DNA from: Corynebacterium hansenii
Lineage (GTDB): Bacteria > Actinomycetota > Actinomycetes > Mycobacteriales > Mycobacteriaceae
Assembly (NCBI RefSeq): GCF_030408795.1
Contig: NZ_CP047211.1
Coordinates: 1,302,001-1,366,000 of the forward strand
Reading direction: 5' to 3'
Length of the DNA stretch: 64,000 nucleotides
Shown: piece after piece, positions 6,976-15,924 of the stretch
Numbering within the stretch: position 1 is the first letter of the stretch
Layout: each line of letters begins with the position of its first letter
Made by a program: the position numbers and the translations under genes
The notes under the pieces: model-generated
The model's database searches: none
Seen by the model: only the letters and a program-made list of their open reading frames with translations
What the model was told of the DNA's origin: nothing

Positions 6976-9243
6976 ATGACCGATACCCAGTACGACTACG
7001 ACGACAACGGCTACGACGACATCGTGGAGGCCGTCGCTGTCATCGACAACGGTGACTTCGGCACCCGCGAAATCCGATTCGAAACCGGCCAGCTGGCCCG
7101 CCAGGCCGACGGTGCCGTCACCGCGTACCTCGACGACGAGACGATGATGCTCGCGACGACGTGCGCGTCCAACAACCCCCGCGAGGGCTTCGACTTCTTC
7201 CCGCTGACGGTGGACGTCGAGGAGCGCATGTACGCCGCGGGCCGCATCCCCGGCTCGTTCTTCCGCCGCGAGGGCCGCCCGGGCCAGGACGCCATCCTGG
7301 CCTGCCGCCTGATCGACCGCCCGCTGCGCCCGACCTTCGTCAAGGGCCTGCGCAACGAGGTCCAGATCATCATCACCGTCATGTCCCTCGATCCGAAGGA
7401 CATGTACGACGTGGTGGCCATCAACGCCGCCTCCGCCGCCACCCAGCTTTCCGGCCTGCCGGTTTCCGGCCCCGTCGGTGCGGTGCGCATGGCGCTGGTC
7501 GCCGACGACGCCCACCCGAAGGGCCAGTGGATCGCGTTCCCGACCGTCGACCAGCACGAGCAGGCGCTGTTCGAGATCGTCGTCGCCGGCCGCCTGGCCG
7601 ACGACAACGCCGCCAAGGGCCGCGGCAAGTCCCGCAAGGCCAAGGCCGCCGCCGACAACGTGGCCATCATGATGGTCGAGGCCGGCGCCACCGAGCACGT
7701 CGCCGACCTGGTCGCCCAGGGCCGTCCGGCGCCGACGGAGTCCGTCGTCGCGCAGGGCCTGGAGGCCGCCAAGCCGTTCATCGCCGAACTGTGCCGCGCG
7801 CAGCAGTCCCTGGCCGGCGAGGCCGCCCAGGACGTGCGCGAGTTCCCGCTGTTCCCGGCCTACAACGACGACGTCTACGCCGCCGTCGAGTCCGAGGCCG
7901 CGAAGAAGCTGCCGGAGCTGCTGAAGACCCCGTCGAAACAGGACCGCGACGACGCCACCAACGCCTTCATGGACGAGGTCATCGAGACCCTCGAGCCGCA
8001 GTTCCCGGAGCGCGGCAAGGAGATCGCCGCCGCGTACAACGGCCTGATGAAGTCGATCGTGCGCGACATGATCCTCACCGACGGCTTCCGCATCGACGGC
8101 CGCGCCACCGACGCGATCCGCGACCTGGGCGTCGAGATCGAGCTGATCCCGCGCGCCCACGGCTCCGCGCTGTTCGAGCGCGGCGAGACGCAGATCCTGG
8201 GCGTCACCACCCTGGACATGCTCAAGATGGAGCAGCAGATCGACTCCCTGGGCCCGGTGGACTCCAAGCGCTACTTCCACCACTACAACTTCCCGCCGTA
8301 CTCCACCGGCGAGACCGGCCGCGTCGGTTCGCCGAAGCGCCGCGAGATCGGCCACGGCGCGCTCGCCGAGCGCGCCATCGTGCCGGTGCTGCCGTCGCGC
8401 GAGAAGTTCCCGTACACCATCCGCCAGGTCTCCGAGGCCCTCGGCTCCAACGGCTCGACGTCGATGGGCTCCGTCTGCGCCTCGACCCTGTCGCTGTACA
8501 ACGCCGGCGTGCCGCTGCGCGCCCCGGTGGCGGGCATCGCCATGGGCCTGGTGTCCGGCGAGGTCGACGGCGACACCCGCTACGTCGCCCTGACCGACAT
8601 CCTCGGAGCCGAGGACGCCTTCGGCGACATGGACTTCAAGGTCGCCGGCACCTCCGAGTTCATCACCGCGCTGCAGTTGGACACCAAGCTCGACGGCATC
8701 CCGTCGAAGGTGCTGGCCGACGCGCTGGAGCAGGCCCGCGACGCGCGCCTGACCATCCTGGAGGTCATGGCCGAGGCCATCGACGAGCCGGACGAGATGA
8801 GCCCGTTCGCCCCGAAGATCACCACGATCTCCGTGCCGCAGTCGAAGATCGGCGAGGTCATCGGCCCCAAGGGCAAGATCATCAACGGCATCACCGAGGA
8901 GACCGGCGCGAACATCTCCATCGAGGACGACGGCACGATCTTCGTGTCCGCCACCTCCGGCGAGTCGGCGGACGCGGCGATCGAGAAGATCAACGCCATC
9001 GCCAACCCGCAGCTGCCGAAGGTCGGCGAGCGCTACCTGGGCACCGTGGTGAAGACCACCGCCTTCGGCGCGTTCGTCTCCCTCGTGCCGGGCCGCGATG
9101 GTCTGGTGCACATCTCGAAGCTCGGCGACGGCAAGCGCATCGAGAAGGTCGAGGACGTGGTCAACGTCGGCGACAAGCTGCAGGTCGAGATCGCGGACAT
9201 CGACAACCGCGGCAAGATTTCCCTCGTCCCGGTTCAGGAGTGA
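6976..9243 (+). CDS. pnp: Polyribonucleotide nucleotidyltransferase (PNPase)
   Basis: 755 residues from ATG 6976, chosen because the length and the start [15 protein letters not shown] followed by [16 protein letters not shown] match corynebacterial PNPases; the in-frame ATG at 6895 lies inside the structured leader and is rejected. Domains in order: first RNase PH domain (about 20-250), linker helices, second RNase PH domain (about 360-590, with the [11 protein letters not shown] block), KH domain ([18 protein letters not shown] near 625-645) and S1 domain (about 685-752). The enzyme degrades RNA 3' to 5' using phosphate, and in actinobacteria (the alias is gpsI) it can also add 3' tails. 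Single gene with its own promoter and terminator. Confidence 0.97.
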   Translation: MTDTQYDYDDNGYDDIVEAVAVIDNGDFGTREIRFETGQLARQADGAVTAYLDDETMMLATTCASNNPREGFDFFPLTVDVEERMYAAGRIPGSFFRREGRPGQDAILACRLIDRPLRPTFVKGLRNEVQIIITVMSLDPKDMYDVVAINAASAATQLSGLPVSGPVGAVRMALVADDAHPKGQWIAFPTVDQHEQALFEIVVAGRLADDNAAKGRGKSRKAKAAADNVAIMMVEAGATEHVADLVAQGRPAPTESVVAQGLEAAKPFIAELCRAQQSLAGEAAQDVREFPLFPAYNDDVYAAVESEAAKKLPELLKTPSKQDRDDATNAFMDEVIETLEPQFPERGKEIAAAYNGLMKSIVRDMILTDGFRIDGRATDAIRDLGVEIELIPRAHGSALFERGETQILGVTTLDMLKMEQQIDSLGPVDSKRYFHHYNFPPYSTGETGRVGSPKRREIGHGALAERAIVPVLPSREKFPYTIRQVSEALGSNGSTSMGSVCASTLSLYNAGVPLRAPVAGIAMGLVSGEVDGDTRYVALTDILGAEDAFGDMDFKVAGTSEFITALQLDTKLDGIPSKVLADALEQARDARLTILEVMAEAIDEPDEMSPFAPKITTISVPQSKIGEVIGPKGKIINGITEETGANISIEDDGTIFVSATSGESADAAIEKINAIANPQLPKVGERYLGTVVKTTAFGAFVSLVPGRDGLVHISKLGDGKRIEKVEDVVNVGDKLQVEIADIDNRGKISLVPVQE

Positions 9244-9278
9244 CCGGACCGGCGTCCTGACCGGCCATGACCGGTCAT

Positions 9279-9320
9279 GGGGCCCCGCATCGCGTGACGC
9301 GCGATGCGGGGCCCCTTTTT
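9279..9320 (+). terminator. Intrinsic terminator of pnp
   Basis: A 16-base arm starting GGGGCCCCGCATCGCG (from 9279) pairs with CGCGATGCGGGGCCCC ending at 9314, followed by a run of Ts at 9315-9320. Lies about 35 bases after the pnp stop. Confidence 0.9.
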
Positions 9321-9447
9321 CGTTGCGGTGACCTGGCCGGATGCGGTGGGACGGGCGTAAACTGTGCGCAAGGCGAAATTGTTCCCCCGTGTGGCCGAAA
9401 CGACAGACTGGATATGACCAGTTGTGACAATCCGGTGCTATGCTTCA

Positions 9448-9463
9448 TGTCAAAGGGATCACA
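9448..9463 (+). promoter_or_regulatory. GlxR/Crp-like operator candidate before galM
   Basis: TGTCA-AAGGGA-TCACA matches the 16-bp GlxR consensus TGTGA-N6-TCACA with one mismatch in the conserved arms. It lies 30 bases before the galM start, at the head of the galactose cassette. GlxR is the cAMP-responsive regulator of many sugar genes in Corynebacterium, so such a site here would be sensible. A TATGCT hexamer at 9440-9445 may be the -10. Confidence 0.4.
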
Positions 9464-9492
9464 CCCGAAGCTTTCGCGTCAGGAGCGTCACA

Positions 9493-10491
9493 ATGGACAC
9501 GACCGGAGTGGGAGAAGCGCCGGAGCGCCCCCGCCACGAGCATCCGTTCATCGAGATCTCGGCGGGTGATTATCGCGCCGACATCTCCGCGTTCGGCGGC
9601 GGACCCCGTTCCCTCGAGTACGCCGGCCGCCCGCTGCTGGTCGATTACCCGCGCGGCGAGTTCCCGCCGCTGAGCGCCGCCACGCTGCTGGCGCCGTGGC
9701 CCAACCGAGTCGCGGACGGGGTCTTCATCCACGACGGCGTCGTCCACCGGATGCAGATCACCGAGCCGGGCCGCTCCAACGCGATCCACGGTTTCGTGGC
9801 CAACTGCGCCTGGGACTTCGTCGAGGCGGGGGAGGACCACGTCACCCTGTCCATCGAGCCGGGGCCGCAGCCGGGCTGGAATTGGCCGATGCGCTTCACG
9901 GTGCGCTGGAGCGTCGACGCCGACGCCGGGCTGCGTGCCGACGTGACCGGCGAGAACCTGGGCGCCTCCGCGTGCCCGTTCGGGTTCGGGTTTCACCCGT
10001 ACCTCAGCGCCGCGGGCGCCGACCTGGCCGATTGCGTCCTGTCCGTCGACGTCGACCGCAACCTCCCGCTGGAACCCGTGCGCAACCTGCCCGCCGGCCC
10101 GGACGTCCCCGCGGACGCCGTGGTCCCGGGCCTCGCCGACGGGGTCCTGACCTCGGGCCTGTGGCTCGACCACTGCTTCGCGTCGCCCTCGCGTGACGAC
10201 GCCGCCGACGCGGACGCCTCCGCCGCGCCACCCGCGCGGGCCCGCCTCGTGGGCCCCGACGGCGAGGGCGTCGAAATGTGGGCCGACGACGCGTTCGGGT
10301 GGTTCCAGATCTTCACCGCCGACCCCGCCCGCCGCGAGGGATTCCCCCGCGTCGGCAGGGCGTTGGCGGTCGAACCCATGACCTGCCCGCCCGACGCCCT
10401 GAGGTCCGGCCGCGATCTCATCCGGATCGGCGCGGGGGACCGGGTCGAATTGTCCCTGGGCATCCGCTCGACGGGCGGGCCGTCGTCGTAA
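9493..10491 (+). CDS. galM: Aldose 1-epimerase (galactose mutarotase)
   Basis: 332 residues from ATG 9493, preceded by CAGGAG at 9480-9485; an upstream in-frame ATG at 9424 has no ribosome site and is rejected. Family motifs: LLAPWPNRVADG at 66-76 (substrate Asn-Arg), NAIHG at 96-100, FGFHPY at 165-170 (catalytic His) and a C-terminal AVEPMTCPPDA with the catalytic Glu. GalM interconverts the alpha and beta anomers of galactose or glucose so that galactokinase receives the alpha form. It heads a run with a sugar symporter and a fused GalT-GalK gene, which makes galactose the probable substrate. The start of the cassette falls directly after the pnp terminator. Confidence 0.88.
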   Translation: MDTTGVGEAPERPRHEHPFIEISAGDYRADISAFGGGPRSLEYAGRPLLVDYPRGEFPPLSAATLLAPWPNRVADGVFIHDGVVHRMQITEPGRSNAIHGFVANCAWDFVEAGEDHVTLSIEPGPQPGWNWPMRFTVRWSVDADAGLRADVTGENLGASACPFGFGFHPYLSAAGADLADCVLSVDVDRNLPLEPVRNLPAGPDVPADAVVPGLADGVLTSGLWLDHCFASPSRDDAADADASAAPPARARLVGPDGEGVEMWADDAFGWFQIFTADPARREGFPRVGRALAVEPMTCPPDALRSGRDLIRIGAGDRVELSLGIRSTGGPSS

Positions 10492-10551
10492 AGCAACGGC
10501 CCCGAGAACTTTCCACCATCCACACGATCACCAAAGAACCAGGAGAATGCC

Positions 10552-12213
10552 GTGATTCAGGCTGAGGCCGCACTCCGGCTGGACGCGAGCTGGGTTGATT
10601 ACTCGCTCGTCGCCCTCTACTTCGCATTCGTTCTGGGCATCGGCTGGGCCGCACGGTCCAAGGTGTCCTCCTCCATCGACTTCTTCCTCTCCGGCCGCTC
10701 GCTGCCGGCGTGGGTGACGGGTCTGGCGTTCATCTCCGCCAACCTCGGCGCCGTCGAAATCGTCGGCATGTCCGCCAACGGCGTGCAGTACGGCTTCCAG
10801 ACCATGCACTACTTCTGGATCGGCGCGATCCCCGCCATGGTCTTCCTCGGCATCGTGATGATGCCCTTCTACTACGGCTCGAAGGTCCGCTCCGTGCCGG
10901 AGTTCATGCTGCGGCGCTTCGGCCCCGGCGCGCACCTGGTCAACGCGATCTCCTTCGCCGTCGCCCAGCTGCTCATCGCCGGCATCAACCTGCTGCTGCT
11001 GGCCAAGGTCGTCAACTCGCTGCTCGGCTGGCCGCTGTGGGTGACCCTCGTGGTCGCCGCCCTCATCGTGCTGTCCTACATCACCCTGGGCGGCCTGTCC
11101 GCGGCCATCTACAACGAGGTGCTGCAGTTCTTCGTCATCATCGCGGCCCTGCTGCCGCTGACCCTGATCGGCTTGCACAACGTCGGCGGCTGGAGCGGCC
11201 TGAAGGCCTCCATCGCCGCCGAGTCGCACTTCCACACCTGGCCCGGCACCGATATCTCCGGCTTCGACAACCCGGTCGTGTCGGTCATCGGCCTGACCTT
11301 CGGCCTCGGCTTCGTGCTGTCCTTCGGCTACTGGACCACCAACTTCGTCGAGGTCCAGCGCTCCATGGCCGCCGACTCGCTGTCCGCGGCCCGCAAGACG
11401 CCGATCATCGGCGCGTTCCCGAAGATGTTCGTGCCCTTCATCGTCGTCGTGCCCGGCATGATCGCCGCCGCGACCGTCACGCCGATCATGAACAAGACCG
11501 CCGAGCCCAACGACGCGATCCTGTACCTGATGCGCGACCTGCTGCCCAACGGCCTGCTCGGCGTCGCCATCGCCGGCCTGCTCGCCGCCTTCATGGCCGG
11601 CATGGCCGCCAACATCTCGGCGTTCAACACGGTCATCAGCTACGACATCTGCCAGGCGTACATCATCAAGGACAAGGACGACGACTTCTACCTGCGGTTC
11701 GGCCGCTGGGCGACCGTCGCCGCCGCCGTCATCGCCGTGTTCACCGCCCTGATCGCGAACAACTTCGGCAACGTCATGGACTACCTCCAGACGCTGTTCG
11801 GCTTCTTCAACGCCCCGCTGTTCGCCACCTTCATCCTCGGCATGTTCTGGAAGCGCATGACCCCGACCGCCGGTTGGGTGGGCCTGGTCCTGGGCACGCT
11901 GTCCGCCATCGCCTACTGGTCCATCTCCACCTTCTCGGGCGCCGAGGCCGCCGTGTTCAACCTCCCGGGCCAGGGCACCGCGTTCGTCGCCGCGTCCATC
12001 GCCTTCGTGGTGGACATCGTGTTCTCCATCGTCGTCTCCATGGTGACCAAGCCGAAGCCCGACCGCGAGCTCGTCGGCTTCGTCAAGTCCGTGACGCCGA
12101 AGGAGACCCTCACCGACGCCAACGAAGCCACGCTGCCGTGGTACCAGCGCACCGTGCCCCTGGGCATCCTGTGCATGGCCATGGTCATCGTTCTCAACAT
12201 CGTGTTCGCCTAG
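10552..12213 (+). CDS. SSS-family sodium/solute symporter, probably galactose
   Basis: 553 residues from GTG 10552, with CAGGAG ten bases before it. The protein has about 13-14 hydrophobic segments, beginning WVDYSLVALYFAFVLGIGWA, and carries the family patterns FLSGRSLPAWVTGLAFISAN (44-63 region) and GGLSAAIYNEVLQFFV near 179-194, as in vSGLT and other sodium:glucose/galactose carriers. It would take up sugar with Na+. Substrate is inferred from the flanking galM and galT-galK genes. The next gene, twelve bases downstream, encodes a small membrane protein that may be its partner. The C-terminal loop before the last helix is hydrophilic. Confidence 0.87.
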   Translation: MIQAEAALRLDASWVDYSLVALYFAFVLGIGWAARSKVSSSIDFFLSGRSLPAWVTGLAFISANLGAVEIVGMSANGVQYGFQTMHYFWIGAIPAMVFLGIVMMPFYYGSKVRSVPEFMLRRFGPGAHLVNAISFAVAQLLIAGINLLLLAKVVNSLLGWPLWVTLVVAALIVLSYITLGGLSAAIYNEVLQFFVIIAALLPLTLIGLHNVGGWSGLKASIAAESHFHTWPGTDISGFDNPVVSVIGLTFGLGFVLSFGYWTTNFVEVQRSMAADSLSAARKTPIIGAFPKMFVPFIVVVPGMIAAATVTPIMNKTAEPNDAILYLMRDLLPNGLLGVAIAGLLAAFMAGMAANISAFNTVISYDICQAYIIKDKDDDFYLRFGRWATVAAAVIAVFTALIANNFGNVMDYLQTLFGFFNAPLFATFILGMFWKRMTPTAGWVGLVLGTLSAIAYWSISTFSGAEAAVFNLPGQGTAFVAASIAFVVDIVFSIVVSMVTKPKPDRELVGFVKSVTPKETLTDANEATLPWYQRTVPLGILCMAMVIVLNIVFA

Positions 12214-12224
12214 GAGTGACTGAC

Positions 12225-12539
12225 ATGACCAACGCAACCCCCAAGAAGAAGGCCGCAGGCGCCTTCGACGTCCGGAACATCATCGGCGCGCTGCTGGGCC
12301 TGTACGGCATCGTCCTGCTCATCTCGGCGTTCCTCCTCGATCCGGGCATGAACCCCGACACGGGCCTGCCCAAGGAGTCCGCCTACAACACCTGGGCCGG
12401 GTTGGCCCTGGTGCTGGCGGCGGCGGTGTTCCTGATCTGGGCGAAGGTCCGCCCGATCATCGTCCCGGTCGACCCCGAGCCGGCGGATGACCTGCCGCAC
12501 CACAACCCGCATCACCCCGATGCCGTGAAGGAGGCGTAG
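12225..12539 (+). CDS. Small two-helix membrane protein between symporter and GalT-GalK
   Basis: 104 residues from ATG 12225, with AGGAG at 12212-12216. Two hydrophobic segments are visible: NIIGALLGLYGIVLLISAFL (about 17-36) and WAGLALVLAAAVFLIWA (about 58-74); the N-terminus is Lys-rich and the C-terminus is His/Pro-rich and acidic (DDLPHHNPHHPDAVKEA). I recognise no named family. Being placed twelve bases after a symporter and six before galTK, cotranscription is nearly certain. Small two-helix subunits accompany some secondary transporters (for example MetS with MetP in Corynebacterium), so an accessory role is a fair guess. The His cluster near the end is unexplained. Confidence 0.8.
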   Translation: MTNATPKKKAAGAFDVRNIIGALLGLYGIVLLISAFLLDPGMNPDTGLPKESAYNTWAGLALVLAAAVFLIWAKVRPIIVPVDPEPADDLPHHNPHHPDAVKEA

Positions 12540-12545
12540 CCCGCC

Positions 12546-14936
12546 ATGGCCGCCCATCCCTTCTCCACCACGCGGATGACCCTGGCCGACGGCCGCGAGC
12601 TCATCTACTTCGACGATTCCCCCGAATACGTCGAGGGCCGCGCCACCCGCAAGACCGTCGACGACCGTCAGCTGCCGGAGGCGGTGACGGAGTCCGAGCT
12701 GCGCCGCGATCCCCTCACCGGGGAATGGAACGTCTACGCCGCGCACCGCATGAACCGCACCTTCATGCCGCCGGCGAACGAGAATCCGCTCGCGCCGACG
12801 AAGCCGGGCGAGCTGCCGACGGAGATCCCCGCCGACGACTACGACGTCGTGGTCTTCGAGAACCGGTTCCCGTCGCTGTCCATGCACATGGACGTCCCGG
12901 AGGATTTCGCGGCGGAGGTCGACGGCGAGGGCCTGTTCCCGCGCCGCCCGGCGCTGGCCCGGTGCGAGGTCGTCTGCTTCACCCCGGACGTGTCCGCGTC
13001 CTTCCGCGATCTGCCGTACCACCGCGCCCGCACGGTGGTGGAGGCGTGGGCGCACCGCACGCGCGAGCTGTCGGAGATCGACGGCGTGCGCCTGGTGTTC
13101 CCGTTCGAGAACCGCGGCAAGGAGATCGGCGTCACGCTGCAGCACCCGCACGGCCAGATCTACTCGTACCCGTACCTGCCGGCGCGGGCGGCGGCGATCG
13201 CGGAGCAGAGCAGGAAGCACCTGGCGGACACGGGGCGTTCGCTTTTCGACGACGTCCTGTCCGCCGAGAAGCGTTCGGGCCGCCGGATCGTGGCGGAGGG
13301 CGAGCATTTCACCGCCTTCGTCCCGGCGGCGGCGAAGTGGCCGGTGGAGGTCATGCTCATGGCCAATCGCGACGTGCCGGACTTCGCGGCGCTGACCGAT
13401 GAGGAGAAGGACGAGCTGACCCGCATGTACCTCGATCTGCTGGGCCGCATGGACCGGTTCTTCGAGGGCGTCGAGCGCACCCCGTACATCGCGTCGTGGA
13501 ACCAGGCGCCGGTGGGGGAGGACCGCGAGCACGGCCGCCTGCATCTGCAGCTGTACTCGATGATGCGCTCGCCGGGCCGCATGAAGTTCCTGGCCGGCTC
13601 GGAGTCGGGCCAGGGCGCGTGGATCTCGGACACGACGCCGGAGCGCATCGCCGACCGGTTCCGCGAGATCGGCGGCGCGAAGTGGTCGCCGACGCGCGAC
13701 GACGCCGCGGGCGCCGCCGATGCGGCCGATCTGTTCCGCAGGGCCTTCGGCACCGAGCCCGCGGGAGTGTGGGCGGCCCCCGGCCGCGTGAACCTCATCG
13801 GCGAGCACGTCGACTACGCCGGCGGCATCTGCCTGCCCTTCGCGCTGTCGCAGCGCACCTGGGTCGCGGTGTCGCCCCGCGAGGACGGGAAGTACCGCCT
13901 CGTGTCCTCGATGGGCGGGGATGACCCGCAGATCGCGGAAATCGGCGTCGACGAGGTCGGCCCCGGCAAACCGAAGAACTGGACCGGCTACGTGGTCGGC
14001 TCCATCTGGGCGCAGCAGCGGGCAGGTCTGCTGCCGGAGGACCTCGGCGGCTTCGACGTCGCCGTGACCTCGGACGTCCCGATCGGCGGTGGCCTCTCCA
14101 GCTCGGCCGCGCTGGAGTGCTCGGCGGCGCTGGCCGCATACGAGCTCACCGTCGGCCCCGTCGGCGGTCCCGCCGACGACAAGGGCACCGACGTGCGGTC
14201 CGGCCTCGTCGCCGCGTGCATCAGCGCGGAAAACGACGTCGTCGGCGCGTCGACAGGCGGCCTCGACCAGCGGATCTCGCTGTTCGGGCAGGAGGGCAAT
14301 GCCCTGGCCATCGACTACGCCGACGATTCCGCGGTGCAGGTGCCGTGCGACCTGCCGTCGCATGGGCTGGCCATCCTGGTCATCGACACCAAGGCCCCGC
14401 ACACCCTCGCCGACGGGCAGTACGCCTCCCGCCGCGGCGTCATCGACGCCGTTACCGAGGGGCTCGGCGTGGGCTCCCTGCGCGAGGTCGACGACGCCAC
14501 CGCCGCCGCGGCCGAGTGGGCCTCGGCGAACGTCCCGAATGGCGCGGACGCCGAAGAATGGCGCAACGTCGTCGTCAAGCGCGTGCGCCACGTCGTGTCC
14601 GAGATCGACCGCACGGCGAACGCGATCGAGCAGCTGAAGGCCGGCGACATGGCCGCCTTCGGCGAATCGATGTGCGCCAGCCACGCGTCGCTGCGCGACG
14701 ACTACGAGGTCACGTGCCCCGAACTGGATCTGGCGGTGGACACCGCCATGGCCAACGGGGCCGTGGGCGCGCGGATGACCGGCGGCGGATTCGGCGGCAG
14801 CGCCATCGCGCTGGTCGGGGAGGGCCACGTGCGGGCGGTGGCCGACGCCATCGCCGGCGCGTATGCGGAGGCCGGGTTCCGGCCGCCGGAGTTCCTCGTC
14901 GCGGTGCCGTCCGACGGTGCGGAAAAGGTCTCGTGA
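12546..14936 (+). CDS. galTK: Fused galactose-1-phosphate uridylyltransferase / galactokinase
   Basis: 796 residues in one uninterrupted frame from ATG 12546 (AAGGAGG at 12528-12534). Residues 1 to about 380 are GalT: RRDPLTGEWNVYAAHRMNR, then the active-site HPH at 200-202 in LQHPHGQIYS, and a C-terminal RLHLQLYS block. From about 395 on it is galactokinase of the GHMP family: PGRVNLIGEHVDY at 412-424, the ATP loop GGLSSSAALE near 515 and the GARMTGGGFGGSA motif near 741-753. Normally these are two proteins. The fusion would phosphorylate galactose and exchange Gal-1-P for Glc-1-P on UDP-glucose in one polypeptide. No galE is nearby, so UDP-galactose epimerisation must be encoded elsewhere. 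All key motifs are intact in both halves. Confidence 0.95.
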   Translation: MAAHPFSTTRMTLADGRELIYFDDSPEYVEGRATRKTVDDRQLPEAVTESELRRDPLTGEWNVYAAHRMNRTFMPPANENPLAPTKPGELPTEIPADDYDVVVFENRFPSLSMHMDVPEDFAAEVDGEGLFPRRPALARCEVVCFTPDVSASFRDLPYHRARTVVEAWAHRTRELSEIDGVRLVFPFENRGKEIGVTLQHPHGQIYSYPYLPARAAAIAEQSRKHLADTGRSLFDDVLSAEKRSGRRIVAEGEHFTAFVPAAAKWPVEVMLMANRDVPDFAALTDEEKDELTRMYLDLLGRMDRFFEGVERTPYIASWNQAPVGEDREHGRLHLQLYSMMRSPGRMKFLAGSESGQGAWISDTTPERIADRFREIGGAKWSPTRDDAAGAADAADLFRRAFGTEPAGVWAAPGRVNLIGEHVDYAGGICLPFALSQRTWVAVSPREDGKYRLVSSMGGDDPQIAEIGVDEVGPGKPKNWTGYVVGSIWAQQRAGLLPEDLGGFDVAVTSDVPIGGGLSSSAALECSAALAAYELTVGPVGGPADDKGTDVRSGLVAACISAENDVVGASTGGLDQRISLFGQEGNALAIDYADDSAVQVPCDLPSHGLAILVIDTKAPHTLADGQYASRRGVIDAVTEGLGVGSLREVDDATAAAAEWASANVPNGADAEEWRNVVVKRVRHVVSEIDRTANAIEQLKAGDMAAFGESMCASHASLRDDYEVTCPELDLAVDTAMANGAVGARMTGGGFGGSAIALVGEGHVRAVADAIAGAYAEAGFRPPEFLVAVPSDGAEKVS

Positions 14937-14980
14937 CCGCATGATCTGATGAGCGGCGGCGCGGCGAAAGGCGCGTGACA

Positions 14981-15019
14981 AAGGGCCCGGGAGAATCCAT
15001 GTGAGGCTTCCGGGCCCTT
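14981..15019 (+). terminator. Terminator of the galactose cassette
   Basis: AAGGGCCCGG (14981-14990) pairs with CCGGGCCCTT (15010-15019) around a 19-base loop; there is only a weak T-tract. It marks the end of the galM-symporter-galTK unit, 44 bases after the galTK stop. Confidence 0.65.
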
Positions 15020-15144
15020 CGCCGTGCGAAGATCCGTTCGATCGGGTAGCGTCGGCGGCGAATCGAAAACGAGTGCGACGTCCCGGCGGGCGGGGCGCGC
15101 GTGATGGCACGGGCGAAGGCCCGCGCCGAAGGGGGAGGGTTCAC

Positions 15145-15894
15145 GTGGTTTCGATGCGGGGAGACATCCGCGAGAAGGTCCGCAAGCTGCTCAATCAGGC
15201 GGAGGATCGCGCGGGCACGCCGGAGGGCGACGTGTTCCGCGACAAGGCGTTCGCGCTGATCGCGCAGTACGGCCTCGACCCGGCGAAGCTGGGCGATCCG
15301 GGCGATGCCGGCGCGGAGATGAAGGTGGTGGAGCTCGACATGTCGGGCGCCTACCAGCGCCAGCAGATCGCGCTGCTCAACGTGCTGGGGAAGGCGCTGC
15401 ATTGCGAGGTCGTGTATTGGTCCGGCGGTGGGCGGGGTCCCGGCCGCGGCGCCGACCGGGGCACGCTGATCGGTGCCGCCAGGCACGTGGAGCGCGTGCG
15501 GCTGCTGTTTTCCGTGCTGTGCCCCCAGATGCTTGCGGGCGCGGCGCGGTTGCGGGCCGGCGAGGCCGCGGTGACCGCGCGGTGGCGCAGGTCCTACATG
15601 GTGGGGTTCGCCAATGTGGTGGGCGAGAGGTTGTCGGTGCAGGAGCGCAGGGCCGCGGAACGGTCGGATGATCGGGCCGGCGCGCGGGGCGGTCGCGCGA
15701 CGGACACCGCCCTGGTGCTCAAGGACGACGCGCAGCGGGCGCGCGACGAAATGCGCCGCAGGTACCCGTTCCTGCGGCACACGACGTCGAAGGCCCGGCT
15801 GGACGGCGACGCCTACATGCACGGGTGCGCCGCCGGGCACGGCACCGATCTCGGGCAGACCAGGCTCGGCGGCACCCGGGCGCTGCGGGCGTGA
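15145..15894 (+). CDS. DUF2786 domain protein
   Basis: 249 residues from GTG 15145, which has GGGGGAGGG at 15131-15139; ATG 15154 in the same frame is an alternative. The N-terminal segment MRGDIREKVRKLLNQAED with KAFALIAQYGLDPAKL is the DUF2786 helix pair, followed by a larger domain usually seen with it (DUF7168-like) ending with TALVLKDDAQRARDEMRRRYPFLR. Similar proteins are found in phages and actinobacteria; function unknown. It is not part of the galactose cassette because a terminator separates them, and it converges on the exporter gene with 30 bases between. No membrane or signal segments. Confidence 0.75.
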   Translation: MVSMRGDIREKVRKLLNQAEDRAGTPEGDVFRDKAFALIAQYGLDPAKLGDPGDAGAEMKVVELDMSGAYQRQQIALLNVLGKALHCEVVYWSGGGRGPGRGADRGTLIGAARHVERVRLLFSVLCPQMLAGAARLRAGEAAVTARWRRSYMVGFANVVGERLSVQERRAAERSDDRAGARGGRATDTALVLKDDAQRARDEMRRRYPFLRHTTSKARLDGDAYMHGCAAGHGTDLGQTRLGGTRALRA

Positions 15895-15924
15895 GGGGGT
15901 ATTGCGCGGCTCAGCCGGCGGCGA

